In this document: positions 11,373 through 21,800 of the stretch, in pieces | Position numbering within the stretch: position 1 is the first letter of the stretch | Layout of the letters: each line of letters starts with the position of its first letter | NCBI GenBank assembly: GCA_015679605.1 | Contig: JAAAVE010000001.1 | Coordinates: forward strand, 34,678-81,695 | DNA: 47,018 nt | Reading direction: 5' to 3' | Origin: Podila epigama | Lineage: Eukaryota > Mortierellomycota > Mortierellomycetes > Mortierellales > Mortierellaceae | The notes under the pieces: generated by a model | Databases searched by the model: none | What the model was told of the DNA's origin: nothing | Seen by the model: only the letters and a program-made list of their open reading frames with translations | Program-made: the position numbers and the translations under genes

Positions 11373-13830
11373 ATGACACTGTACACATCCATCAAGGAGT
11401 TGATCCACCCACCTCCAAAGACGGACGACCCCAAGAACTGGCCAAGGCGAAAAAAAAACACTGTTGTCTTTATTATCGCGTATTGTGCCTTCACTGCCCC
11501 CTTGGCCTCGAACATCTACATGCCCGCTGTGCTGCAGGTCAAGACTGATCTGCAGACCACATCGTCCTTCATTAGTGCTACATGTAGGTTGACCTCCTTT
11601 TTTTTTCTTCTTCTTCTTCTTCTTTATTTCGTGTGTGTGTGCGCATGAGAATGTGCCTGGACATTGAACAGTTGTGGTCGTTGGATGTGAGCAGGATGGT
11701 ACAAACACACGTGTGTAATGAATGTGTTCTTGAAACATCACTAATAATGGCCTCACACTCTTTTTTATTGCGTGTTTAGTGTCTGTTTACGTCTTGTTCA
11801 TGGGCATCATGCCTGTCTTTTGGGCCTCGCTTTGTGATTACTACGGACGCCGACCAATCTACCTTGTCTCAAACCTCATCTTTATCGTTGGTTCGATCTT
11901 TGCTGCCCTCTCACGTAATGCTTGGTTGTTTTTTGTCATGCGCGCCATTCAGGCTTTCGGCGCCAGCTCGGCCCTGTCCGTTGGCGGCGGCTCCCTCAGC
12001 GACGTCTTTCACAGTGGTGAGCGTGGCCAGGCCTTTGGTCTCTTTTACCTTGGCCCTCTCATTGCTCCTATGGTGGGTCCATTCCTTGGAGGTGTCCTGT
12101 CAGATCACGCAGGTTGGAGGTATTCACACTTTTCTTTCTATTTAGCCGTTTGCACACACAGATGTTTCCAATCAATGATATTGTTATGCTCAAATCTCGT
12201 TGCCGTCATACATTCTCACTCGATTACGCTTCGCTTTTATTTTCCCCCCTCTAGATCAACAATGTGGCTTCTCCTTGGTACCGCAATCATTGCGTTTCTT
12301 CTTGTCCTCTTTTTGTTACCGGAAACGTACCGACACCAAATCGATCCAGCTCCTGTAATGGAAGACACATCTAGCTTGAAGGACGACCCCGAAGCCCCAC
12401 ACTCGAACCTCCAGATCCACTCGACCTACTCTGACCCAACCCTAGTCGCGAGCAAGTCATCACTCCATGAGGAACAACCGTCGAGCAACAACACGTCAAC
12501 ACAGTCTCCATCTTCGCGTACTAGAGAAAGAACAGCGTCTACATCTTCCTTGCGCCCTTCTCTAATCTCACGTCGTCTATCCAGTGTAGGTGGCGAAGGC
12601 GAACCTGCAGTGCCTAGCGCTATGGAGTTTATCGTGCCAAACTATGTCCCACCTTATCTGATGGACGATGACGACAATGTTCAGGACAATGACAATGTCT
12701 TTGATGAAAAAGTTATCGAGACAGATATCAGTGGCAACATGGGGTCCAGTTCCCGTAAACCCTTCGATGCACCAGACCAGAAACCTACCACTATCGAGCG
12801 CCATGTCGCCTTTCCTGCGTTGGATAAAGATGTAGGATCGAGCAACGAGAAACAGGAATGTTCAACAGATAATGTCAGCAAGGAAGAGGTCTCCGCTCCA
12901 GTGGCAGCCACGCAAACGACTTCAACCATGACGACAACTACAACCACAACAGCAACAACTACTAAAGCCATTGACAATTCTCTGAAACGCAAACCATTCA
13001 ATCCTCTTCGACCACTACTCTGTCTCCTCGTGCCTACCAACTCACTCCTAGTCGGATTCAATGCCTTAGCATTGGCGTCACAGTTTAGTTTGAACAACAC
13101 ACTTCCCATCTCGTTCAGTCAGATTTATCATTTGGATGAGACGATGATTGGACTCTGTTTCTGTGCTGGTGGGTTGGGTTCCGCGTTGGGGTCAATCCTT
13201 GGTGGTCGGTATTCGGATTATGTGATGCGCCGTTGGTTGATCAAGCAGGAATTGAAGCGTCAACGCGACCAGCGTGACCGTGAAGCAATGTTCCATGCCG
13301 AGAATGGTGGGTCGCCCGAGGCAAACTCTCGCAGCAGTCATGGTAACAACGGAAGCAATAACAGCAAGGATAAAGATATCAAGGCCACGGTTGACATTTC
13401 AGTACGCGCTTCACCAGAGGTCCGTTTGCAGAGTGTATGGCTGGGCGTGATTGCCTTGCCTCTCGGGTTGATGCTCTTTGGATGGTCTGTTAATAATGAG
13501 CTGCACCTGGCGTACCCACTTGTGGGCATCTTTATCTCGGGCTATGGCATGATGATGGTCCTCACAAGCGCTACTACCGCATTGATTGACGCCAACTCGG
13601 ACGGTAATATGGCAACATCCGCCGTGGCCTGTAATAGTTTTGCTCGCGGTGTGATGGGTGCGGTCGGTGGCTTCACAGCCTTGCCCATGCTGGAGGCGAT
13701 GGGTAATGGGTGGCTCTATACCTTTTGGGCCCTGATGACTCTACTCGGCGCCGCAGGACTGGTCCTCATGGTTCGGTGGGCTCCAGTCTGGCGACGCAAA
13801 GCGGCTGAGAAGGCCAAGAACAAGGTCTGA
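11373..13830 (+). CDS. Major facilitator superfamily transporter, DHA1-like, with long central loop
   Basis: This is a 12-TM secondary transporter of the drug:H+ antiporter type. Three exons keep frame: 11373-11583, 11780-12119 and 12255-13830, giving 708 residues. A short cytoplasmic N-terminus with a basic NWPRRKK precedes TM1 (FIIAYCAFTAPLASNIYMP). The loop 2-3 signature is seen as SLCDYYGRRP, and a glycine-rich motif C region (GPLIAPMVGPFLGG) follows. After TM6 (about 188-205) the sequence PETYRH opens a Ser/Thr-rich cytoplasmic loop of about 220 residues (210-430), including a poly-Thr run, before the second six-helix half starts with RPLLCLLVPTNSLL. A second charged loop lies between TM8 and TM9. 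DHA1 proteins usually have far shorter loops, so regulation by phosphorylation is possible. Substrate is unknown; drug, polyamine or siderophore export are all open. Confidence 0.88.
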
Positions 13831-14126
13831 AAGGTGACCATTCCAATACGAGTCTTTGGCGCTATTCAACTATCTCGCTCTTCTTCTCTTCCACTTCTTC
13901 ATCATTAGCATACTCATTTAAAATCTTGCATATAATTTTCATTTTCATCCGCACTCACACTACAAATATACCAAACCGCAAAACAGAAATGTTTGCAGTG
14001 AAAAAAAAAAAAATACTTGAACATTGTGTTATTGCTCTTGTCATTCGGAACATGCATAGCTTGGCCATACATGTTTTTCGTCTAGTTTTGAACGCCATGC
14101 TACTTTTATTATTATTATTATTATTT

Positions 14127-14746
14127 TTACTCGATTCCTGCGTCTTTCTTCCATTGATGCATCTTTTCCAACTTGCGCTGTTTTCGCTTCCATTGCTTGT
14201 CCTTTTTCCGCGCTTTATAGTCGTCATGCGTCATCGCCCTGTCGCTTGTTTCGGCTACTGTGTCTGCTTTCCGCTTTGAGGTCTGGGTATCCGTTGGTAT
14301 TGTGTTCTGCGTACTGACCTTGTGGCTCTGGCCCTGGTTGTCTTCAAGTCCATGGTCAGGATCCGTGGTCTGTTGTTGCTCCAGTTGACGAATAGGCGCT
14401 TGATGACCATTGTCCTGGGAGGTTGCTGTTGATGCTGGTGATGGTTTTCCAACATCCTCAGCACTTTTTGTGCTCTTGGTGCTCTTGGTGGTTGAAGAAC
14501 CACCATCCAAGGAACTAGGAGAAACATCTTGTTCGAGGTTTGATCGGTCTGACCTGGGTGTTGTTGGCTTGTGCAAAGTGTGGTCTGATATTGACAGGTG
14601 CAAAAAGAAAAGTAGAGAGAGATCTTTACTGTATAAGTGAACACGATTCAAATCAAGCACTCTTTAACCATGTCAATGCATCAAACATCAAACAGTGTTT
14701 TTTTTTTTTGCAGACCTGGATTGGCAATTCTTGAGGAGGATGCCAT
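14127..14746 (-). CDS. Small hypothetical protein with basic C-terminal tail
   Basis: I do not recognise this gene. Two exons on the minus strand, 14746-14716 and 14584-14127, join in frame and give 162 residues starting MASSSRIANP. The donor is GTCTGC, which is weak; the acceptor is ATATCAG. The middle is Ser/Thr/Gln-rich and probably disordered. The last 45 residues are highly charged: a SKRK patch, then a Lys/Arg-rich helix ending in KMHQWKKDAG, which could bind nucleic acid or be nuclear. The ATG lies 197 bases from the ATG of the divergent SNRNP25 gene, so the two probably share a promoter. A single-exon version starting further upstream in the intron is possible but would begin in poly-T sequence. 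Confidence 0.55.
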
Positions 14747-14943
14747 CTTTGACTCTGATTGACATTGGATTTCCAATGACTCTTTACTCATGTCAAAACA
14801 ACTGTGCAAAGAAAAAAAAGAAATAATGGAGCACTCTCCTGCAGTAATAAAAGCAAAATTTTTAATCAACCTTTTTTTTTATTTTTCATTCTACATTCAA
14901 AAAACATTAAAACAAAAGGACACATCCTCCATGAATCCATACC

Positions 14944-16034
14944 ATGGTAGTAGTCAGAGACAATGCCAATGCCAATGCAAAAAGTACTCTTGAGTTGTTG
15001 CAGGACTTGTTGCAAGATCCTCTACTCGCCGACATTTCAACCATGCACCAAGACGTAGCATGGGCCGCTGCTCAAGAACAGCAGCAGCAGCGACAGCAGC
15101 AACAGCTTTGTCAACTTGAACAAGCGCCACATGTACTACCACCGCGGTCACTAGCAACTGCAACTGCCACAGTATCGACGACTACACAAACCATGGGCAA
15201 TGATAGATTAAACCTCGATCCAAAGTCTGTCAAGGCCATGCTGACTCAAGTCGATCTCATGATACAGGCTGAACAAGGAAGTGCCTGTAGAGCGATCCTT
15301 CAACGCGTCGAACACGATCCAATAGGTATGCTGATATACACGTTCGACATAAAAGAAAGTTACCCATACCATTTCTTTGGCATCTCACCTGTTATTACTT
15401 CTTCTTCTTCCTGCGCTAGACATTACTATAAAGCTAGATAGTACCGTCAAGGAACTCAAACGTCAGGTGCAGTTCCACATTGAGAAAGAATCCCGAAGAA
15501 AGGTTCTCCAAGCACGACAACTCATCCTCGACAATCTGTCAAAGGATCTAGTACAATCACAACCACCACTGTCGGCGCTAGAGAGGGTCAATAAGGAAAC
15601 AGAAATGGACATGGACAAGGAAAGGGTCGATTTCAACCAAAGTACGCGGCATGAACATGACAATAGCATCAATTCAAAGATGATGGATTCTACCACATCA
15701 ACGTCTAAAAAGCTGTCATTGCCACCATTCACCAGTATCAATTGGTAAATCATTCATACCATATCCTTCTTTTTACTTGACTCATTATAACACAGTACCC
15801 ATGCTTGTCATATTTCTTTTTACTCTAACGTCAACTCTTCTTGGCTATCCAAATCTTTACATTTACTCTACGTTGTGTAGGAAGTACATCTGGTCCTCGA
15901 GCTGCTTGTGCCTAGACCAAAACGTGATGTTGATTGACGATACAAAAAAGATGCGAGAACTTGGTTTTAGGAACGGAAGTGTGTTGACCTTTGTCCCATA
16001 TCGTCCCCGCAAGAAAAATAAGAAGCAAATGTAA
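14944..16034 (+). CDS. SNRNP25: U11/U12 snRNP 25 kDa protein homologue (minor spliceosome)
   Basis: SNRNP25 is part of the U11/U12 di-snRNP that recognises U12-type introns in the nucleus. Three exons keep frame: 14944-15325, 15420-15744 and 15881-16034, for 286 residues, about twice the human length. Two hallmarks stand out. Near residues 18-31 is the LQDLLQDPLLADI block, like the family N-terminal DLLSDPLLADLP. The ubiquitin-like domain comprises DITIKLDSTVKELKRQVQ, then TSINWKYIW at the exon 2/3 junction and DDTKKMRELGFRNGSVLTF, which follow the human order of a HxSWxYVW core and an RDYGIRN block. Between these blocks are a Gln-rich insert and a Ser/Asp-rich loop that the human protein lacks. 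The C-terminus is Lys-rich. A minor-spliceosome component is rare in fungi. Confidence 0.88.
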
Positions 16035-16198
16035 TGCTTTTTTCATGATGAAGCAAAAAAAAGCATAGAAGCTGCCACAATACAACAGACTGCGTAGCAT
16101 TTTTTTGCTTGTTAATTCATTAGCACAATTAAAATTGATGTTCATGGAAGATATTAAAGAGATTCACTTGGAACTGTCACCAGATAATATATTGTTCG

Positions 16199-16732
16199 CT
16201 ATGGATTTACACGATTGGTAGCATTACATGAAAGAGAATCGGGCCCCATTTCCAGATAATCGTAACACACGTTAAACAGAAAGGGTCTGTTTTCTTCACA
16301 CCATCCAGGCTCAAAGTGGTGTTCTGCACAAATGAGAGAGAGGCCTCGGAAGCGGTCCGCGTGAGTATAGCGACAAACGATTTGAATGGTTTGTTCAAAT
16401 TTATGATTAATCTTGAGTTGAGTGTTCTCAACGTTCACACCACGGATGAGACCCAAAGGATAGCCAGGTGCAGAGTCCACGTCGAGGAATGGGGTCACAG
16501 ACCAACCGTCGTTCTCCATTTTCGTGCTGCGGTCGTTGCGTGTGCTCGATACGTATGCTTGTGCCTTCATCTCAGAGTTTGTCCAAAGCTGGAACCCAAA
16601 GACGGTCTTGAATACACTGACATCATTGGCGCCAACACAGACAGCGTAACTGAGTGCATGGACGGGGATAGTCGTCCATATCTGGGAGGTGACTAGAAGA
16701 TATGCGAGAATGACTGTGTACAAGCGGGTCAT
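16199..16732 (-). CDS. Small secreted six-cysteine protein
   Basis: A single uninterrupted frame encodes 177 residues. The first 26 residues form a signal peptide with a hydrophobic core (VILAYLLV) and a likely cleavage after VHA. The mature part has exactly six cysteines, one near the start and five in the C-terminal 70 residues, which suggests three disulfides. An Asn-Ala-Thr glycosylation sequon follows the last Cys. I recognise no family, although small size, secretion and paired cysteines are the usual profile of fungal apoplastic or antimicrobial proteins. Without a homologue this is no proof of an effector role. It lies tail to tail with SNRNP25, with 164 bases between the stops. Confidence 0.7.
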   Translation of the reverse strand: MTRLYTVILAYLLVTSQIWTTIPVHALSYAVCVGANDVSVFKTVFGFQLWTNSEMKAQAYVSSTRNDRSTKMENDGWSVTPFLDVDSAPGYPLGLIRGVNVENTQLKINHKFEQTIQIVCRYTHADRFRGLSLICAEHHFEPGWCEENRPFLFNVCYDYLEMGPDSLSCNATNRVNP

Positions 16733-17438
16733 TGATTTGTGCGTGTGTTTTTCCTAGATGATGCTGAAAAAGAAGAGAGGGGTGGCAAGAGCTGAGGGTG
16801 CGTGTGTTGCTGTATGTCGTTATGTTGACTTTATATGAGTGGAAGGCCGATAGTCAAGGTTACGTGACCCTCTCAAGAAGAATTGAAAAAAATCGATGGA
16901 TTTATATGACACTCAAGGAGGGGGGTTTTCATTGTTGCAAAAACTTGCGTTCTTTGTAATCTCATGGCGCACTTGCATGGAATTGTTATCTCAAGATTCA
17001 AAGCCAACCTTTGAACCATTGCATTCGCTCATTCTTTTTGTTTAGGCCTTTTGTAATTTTGAAAAAGAATGGCCCTAATTGTATGCAGCAGGTGATCCCA
17101 CAACCTCTTCCTAAGGCAATTGTAGACAACTCAATTGCACAAGGTAAAGTGTGTAATTCAATGCAGTGGTCTGAACTGCTATAATGAACTATTGTGGCAA
17201 AGGGTACATAAACAAAAATCGAACAACAATAGTCGAAGAGGCGCATAGACTGACATAAATGGCATTGTACCTTCCATCGAGCCTTTATTCTGCAATGTAT
17301 GTAACCTGGACAAAATAAACCCATCAGACAAAGAAAGTCGCGACTGTTCATCAGTTATTGGTCAATTGTTTTACTCGGATTGGACCTCGTCCCAAATTTT
17401 TGATCGCGGCATTGAAGATGCGGATACTAACAAAGATG
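16733..17438. other. Intergenic region, no gene seen
   Basis: Apart from the promoter of the secreted-protein gene near 16830, this 0.7 kb between two minus-strand genes holds only short open frames without motifs. The downstream neighbour's 3' end is at 17439. Confidence 0.5.
16830..16835 (-). promoter_or_regulatory. Candidate TATA box of the secreted-protein gene
   Basis: TATAAA reads on the minus strand about 100 bases upstream of the ATG at 16732, a reasonable distance for a fungal gene. Confidence 0.45.
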
Positions 17439-18215
17439 TTAAAGACTCATGGGGACGGTCCTTGCCCACCATTCTGGAGGCTCAGTGGTCACTGAACAAC
17501 CGTTGGATGAATATGGAAGACCAACATGGTTACCCTCATCCAGTGTAGCCTCAGCGACACAGAGTGATACATGATGAGTGTCCCTTGAGCAACCCGGATT
17601 GTTGTGTCTTGATGACCTCTGTCTACCCTGATGCACGGCTATGGTCACTCGGGTTCTCGGTAGAATGTGATGCGGATGACTATGTCTAGTGGATTCAGGA
17701 AACAAGGCTGAGGCAGTGGTGGTGGTGGTGGTGGTGTCGGTGCTGGTATTCTTGAAAAACTCAGTGATTCGACTCTGGCGACGACGCTCTCGCCTACTTT
17801 TGAGTACAATATTTGAACAACGTTCCAAGAATGAAGAACGAGCAGGGGGTACTTTGGTCGTTGCTGTCGCAGTTGTTGTTGTAGTCGTTGTCGGCTTTCC
17901 TATGGCGACTGATGGCTGTACTCGCACCTTGTGTATTGCTTCTTCTCGGCTATTCATCTCTCTTTGGTCTGAAGACCCTTCAGAGATAATATCGCCTAGG
18001 AGACGATTCTTTTGTGGGTTTTGACCAAGACGCGCTTTTTGTCGGCTGCATTTTGTCCTAGAGAGCAAACAGAGTCCGGAAAAGATGGCGATGGCGAGCA
18101 ATCCAGCCATTACAGAGATGGACACTATCCGAAGTGTTTCCTTGACATTGCTATCATCCGCTGTCTTTGTAAGCCAAGAAGGAGTGACGCGAGTTCGTGA
18201 CTGAAACGTGTTCAT
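17439..18215 (-). CDS. Single-pass membrane protein of unknown function
   Basis: I do not recognise a family. One exon encodes 258 residues from the ATG at 18215, chosen because the upstream part of the open frame is leader-like and repeat-rich. One hydrophobic segment lies at about residues 30-51, preceded by a short polar N-terminus without a signal peptide and followed by basic residues (RTKCSRQKAR), so the topology is probably N-out, C-in. The cytoplasmic tail of about 200 residues is disordered, with two poly-Thr runs (encoded by ACC/ACA repeats), an Arg-rich patch and scattered His. The gene is head to head with the PA-TM-RING gene, 209 bases apart. Confidence 0.55.
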   Translation of the reverse strand: MNTFQSRTRVTPSWLTKTADDSNVKETLRIVSISVMAGLLAIAIFSGLCLLSRTKCSRQKARLGQNPQKNRLLGDIISEGSSDQREMNSREEAIHKVRVQPSVAIGKPTTTTTTTATATTKVPPARSSFLERCSNIVLKSRRERRRQSRITEFFKNTSTDTTTTTTTASALFPESTRHSHPHHILPRTRVTIAVHQGRQRSSRHNNPGCSRDTHHVSLCVAEATLDEGNHVGLPYSSNGCSVTTEPPEWWARTVPMSL

Positions 18216-18424
18216 TTTATTTGTTGAAGTGTATAGGAAAAGTGAAAAGTGAAGAAAGCATGGAAATCTTGGCAGAGGGAGAGAATCCCGCCCGTTGAAT
18301 CTTATCTGAAAAAACCAGTCACTGGCGAAGCTCAAGAAAAAAAAAGACTTTTTTATTTTCGCCCACTCGCTCTTCTCTCCACACAGACACACACTCACAT
18401 TCAATAACACTAGCAGAGTAAACA
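18216..18424. promoter_or_regulatory. Divergent promoter between membrane protein and PA-TM-RING genes
   Basis: Only 209 bases separate the two start codons, so one region must serve both directions. It contains a GC-containing block near 18270-18300, an A-rich run at 18338-18350 and a CA-rich leader. No clear TATA box. Confidence 0.5.
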
Positions 18425-20003
18425 ATGACATTTCGCAGAGCAACATTGTTGCTGTTCCTCAATTGGATTCTCATTACAACATGGATGGTGGCCTCATTCG
18501 AGTCTACGGATGCCACTATTGTGGTTATGGTAGATGGCTCTTTCCTTTGTTTTTTTTATCTTTCCTTGCCAGCTTTGTAGTTATGTTGTTCTTTTTGACC
18601 CAAGTCATATCTCACCTTACTCATGAACTCTTCCATACATTCTTGTACATACACCGCTTGTTAGGCTACGAATGACACTTATATTGACCGAACAGCAGCC
18701 TTTGGTCCGCAGATTCCAGAAGAAGGCCTGGTGCTCAGTCTGATTGCTGTCGAGACCTTACAGGGCTCTGACCAATCTGCTTGTGCACCTGTCACCGGTG
18801 CCCCAGCCAATGTCTCTTGGGTGGCTCTTGTGGAACGAGGCGGCGACTGTGGTTTTGCAGAAAAGGTCAGGAATATGCAGGTCAGCGGTGCATCTGCAGT
18901 CATTGTTGGCGATGATCGAAGGGGTGGTCTTATCACCATGTATGCAAGAGGTACGTCTTGATAGCCAAGCAGGAAGGGAACATGAATATGAGCAGCAAAT
19001 ACCTCTCTTTATGTATGCTCACAATAGTCAACTATCGCCGCATGGTTCGATAGAGGATACATACGACATTACAATCCCATCAGTCTTCATTACCCAGAAT
19101 CATTATCGAGAGCTGCGATACCTTGGCATGGAGCTTGGCAAAGGCTTTGCTGTCCGAATGACACCCGATGACGAGGATTGGTAAATATTTGTTTTCTTTT
19201 TTGACATGTAGACTCCCAGTGTCTAATGGGTTACACTTTATCCAACAATTTAACACTGGAGTTTTTTTTTTCTTCTTTATTTTCATTTTCCTTCATCTTG
19301 TACCTCGAAAATCGACTAGGCCTTTGATGGACGTTCTTTCATTCATCATTCTTTCGCCAGCCTTTGTCATTCTCTTTCTTTACTTTCTTGTCAGAGTTCG
19401 TATTCACCAGCAACGCAAGGCAGACTTGGCGCCAACAGAGGTGGTCAGCAGACTTCCAGTCAAGATCTTTTTCAAATCCAAAGTGCGGGAGAATGACCCA
19501 GTTGAGTGTGTGATTTGTCTGGAGGAATACGAGGATGAAGATGAACTCCGAGTCTTGCCATGCAAGCATGAATACCATGTCGCATGCGTTGATAACTGGC
19601 TCACGACACGCAAAAAGTTTGTAAGTTTCAACATATACGTATATATTTGAACCGAACCCGTTTGCATGCATATGAATGGGCGAGTTTTATCCTAACCGTT
19701 GTACTGATACTGGGCACTCTTGTTTTTGAAATGCAATTACAACGATAGTGCCCAATCTGCAAACGGGACATTTGTGTGCCAACGGAATCGACTCCACTAT
19801 TGAGCTCGATGAATTCACAGCCTTCTTACGATGGTTCCGAAGCAAGCTCTGACACCCACAATGACAGTAGTACAGAGGATCAGAGTACAACCTCCACCAC
19901 TTTGGAATCACGACCACAACAGACACAACAAGAAAGCGGAAACTCTAACCAAGAGTTGCCTACTAATGGCCATAGTGAGAGTCGCATGTTAAACAATGTC
20001 TAA
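18425..20003 (+). CDS. PA-TM-RING E3 ubiquitin ligase (RNF13/RNF167-like)
   Basis: These ligases sit in endosomal and vacuolar membranes with the PA domain in the lumen and the RING in the cytosol. Five exons keep frame: 18425-18529, 18665-18950, 19054-19180, 19320-19620 and 19749-20003, for 357 residues. A signal peptide covers about 1-24. The protease-associated domain runs to about 150, with [18 protein letters not shown] as its landmark. One TM helix spans 176-197. The RING-H2 finger covers 236-277: CVIC, an acidic stretch, [16 protein letters not shown], and CPIC completed by exon 5. All eight zinc ligands are present. The tail has ESTPLL, an acidic dileucine sorting signal of the ExxxLL type, then a Ser/Thr/Gln-rich end. 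Exon 3 uses the acceptor at 19053, because an earlier AG would give a stop. Confidence 0.9.
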
Positions 20004-20622
20004 GTGGGAACTTCCAACAGAACAAAAACGTATAGACCATAGCTTTTTATCAATCATTGAATTTTATTATTATGAAGGCTAAACAATGCGGGAGACTAAA
20101 ACTTGGGATACAATACCTAAAATGTTGAAAAAAGAAAAGAGTTGTGAGTTCTCTTGTGTTGTACACCACGTACCTATAAACGAGCTCCGTGAAACGTCGA
20201 GCGCATCCTCAAACGGTGGTGAATTGTGTTTATTCTTGCAAACAGTGTAAGTTCGATCCTCTTTAAAAAAGAGAACCCTCTGTGTCACTCTCGAGAAGGA
20301 ATGGTGAGAATCCAACGGTGTATGCACAGTTTATTTGCTTTTTGGGATGGAATGTATTTTTTTGTATTGTTTTGTTTTGTTTTGTTTGGAGGGACACCAC
20401 GTTTTTTTTTCTTGAGGAATGCTTTCGATGACTCGACGTTTCGTTTTATTTCGTTTTGATAAACAGAATATGGATGACTTACATGGAGGGATGGGAGAGG
20501 ATGCAGATCAAAGAATCTTATCAAGTGAAAAAGTTTTATACTGAATGATCTAAGCCACACTTCTCGTCTGGTTAAAACTCGCTCTGCTTCGCGACTGTTT
20601 TCACGTAACCACAAAAACGAAT
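20004..20622. other. Intergenic region upstream of BLOC1S2
   Basis: No gene is seen. It holds the 3' flank of the PA-TM-RING gene, with an ATTATTAT-type AT-rich patch near 20065, and the BLOC1S2 promoter. A TTTTG pentamer repeat lies near 20366-20388 and a related TTCGTTTTA repeat near 20438-20458. Confidence 0.5.
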
Positions 20623-21619
20623 ATGAGCAGCAACACAGAGCCAAGGTCAAAGTCAAAGTCAAGGTCGAGGTCGAGGTCAAGGTCAAAGTCGCCAACAAAC
20701 AGCACTCCTCTACGGACGGCATCACCTACATCAACAAAAACGCCACCACCACTACCACCATTAACACAACCGTCATTAGCAGCAACAGATGTAACATTGT
20801 CAACACAAAACACGCCAACCTCATCTCGTGCTCAGTCTCTCCATTCTTCAGTCTCACAGCAGAGTAACTTTGCAGCTGCAGACGCAGCTCGCCACCTCAG
20901 TCAAGAGCATGTCGCCAAAACAAGCCAAGAAATGTTTCGAAAGATATCAGAATATGTTAAAAGCGATATGCTAGGTAAAAGAGACAAAAAAAAGCGGCAG
21001 ACTCGAGACGGACATTTGATGGTGGAGAGAAGCAAGGAACAAATTATATTAACAAGAGACGTTTTTCACTTCGTATTCACTCTTCACACTGTTATCTTAG
21101 CTATCGGGGAGGATTACAGACTCTTGGAAAACATGAACATTGCAACAAAGGAGCGGTATGGAGAACTGGCTGTCATGGCTCAAGAGCTCATGCAGGAAGT
21201 GGGCAAGCTTAGGACAACATGTAACGACATACTTTTTTATTTTCCCTCGTTGAACTTTTCCATCATAATATCCTTTATAATGTGATTATTATATGGGTTC
21301 TAACCCATAAATACATTACACGCAACTTCATCTCTCTGCGTTTGACAAATAGATAGCGATTTCGAGCCATATCTGGAGAGAATTGAAGAAATCAGCCAAC
21401 AAGCAGACATCATTAGCAACGTGGCTTCTGAGCTGGACGAATATACCAAGGCCCTTGGTAAAGAATCCATGCTTTTTTCATGCTTTGCCTTTTGTATACA
21501 AGGCACATATACTGACTCTCTGACATTCGCTCTTAATTGATGAAGCTCGATGATATTAACTAACTTGATGTCATCTACTGTTTCTAGAGGTACGTCTAAA
21601 ACGAGTGTCCAAGAAATAA
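20623..21619 (+). CDS. BLOC1S2: BLOC-1 complex subunit 2 homologue
   Basis: BLOC1S2 is a coiled-coil subunit of BLOC-1 and BORC, which act in endosome-to-lysosome sorting and lysosome positioning. Four exons keep frame: 20623-20974, 21101-21220, 21353-21457 and 21588-21619, for 202 residues. The C-terminal 90 residues show the family pattern: GEDYRLLENMN, a helix with ERYGELAVMAQEL, SDFEPYLERIEEI and the final ELDEYTKALEVRLKRVSKK. The human protein has the same order, with an EDYKLLENMN block and a C-terminal LDAYSKKLE block. The N-terminal 110 residues are Ser/Thr/Pro-rich and start with a Ser-Lys/Ser-Arg dipeptide run (residues 8-22) like an SR domain, encoded by a degenerate hexamer repeat. 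The last coding exon is only 32 bases. It converges on the aminotransferase gene with 181 bases between stops. Confidence 0.88.
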
Positions 21620-21800
21620 AAGAACTGAATAAAGGCCAGCACAACACTATACGAGCCTGAACTTGAAGCGGAAAAAAAAAAAAAAGAACAAAGAGCAATG
21701 ATAATCCATCACAAAGAAAAAGTGAAAGTTATAAAAAAAAGGCACTCTTATGGAATACTTTACTAAGTTGATGTGGGTATTTTTTTTTCTTTTACGCCCT

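Noticed and set aside
15757-15766. ATATCCTT, a perfect AT-AC U12-type donor inside SNRNP25
   Set aside because: It lies within an ordinary intron whose GTAAAT donor at 15745 and TAG acceptor at 15880 rebuild the INWKYIW motif in frame. Using ATATCCTT as donor would leave a stop codon before it.
18216-18446. Longer N-terminus (77 residues) for the single-pass membrane protein
   Set aside because: It reads through the short divergent promoter, has a non-ATG start and hydrophobic low-complexity content; the ATG at 18215 is more natural.
19031-19053. Earlier acceptor (CACAATAG) for PA-TM-RING exon 3
   Set aside because: It gives a stop after eight codons; the acceptor at 19053 restores the PA domain frame.
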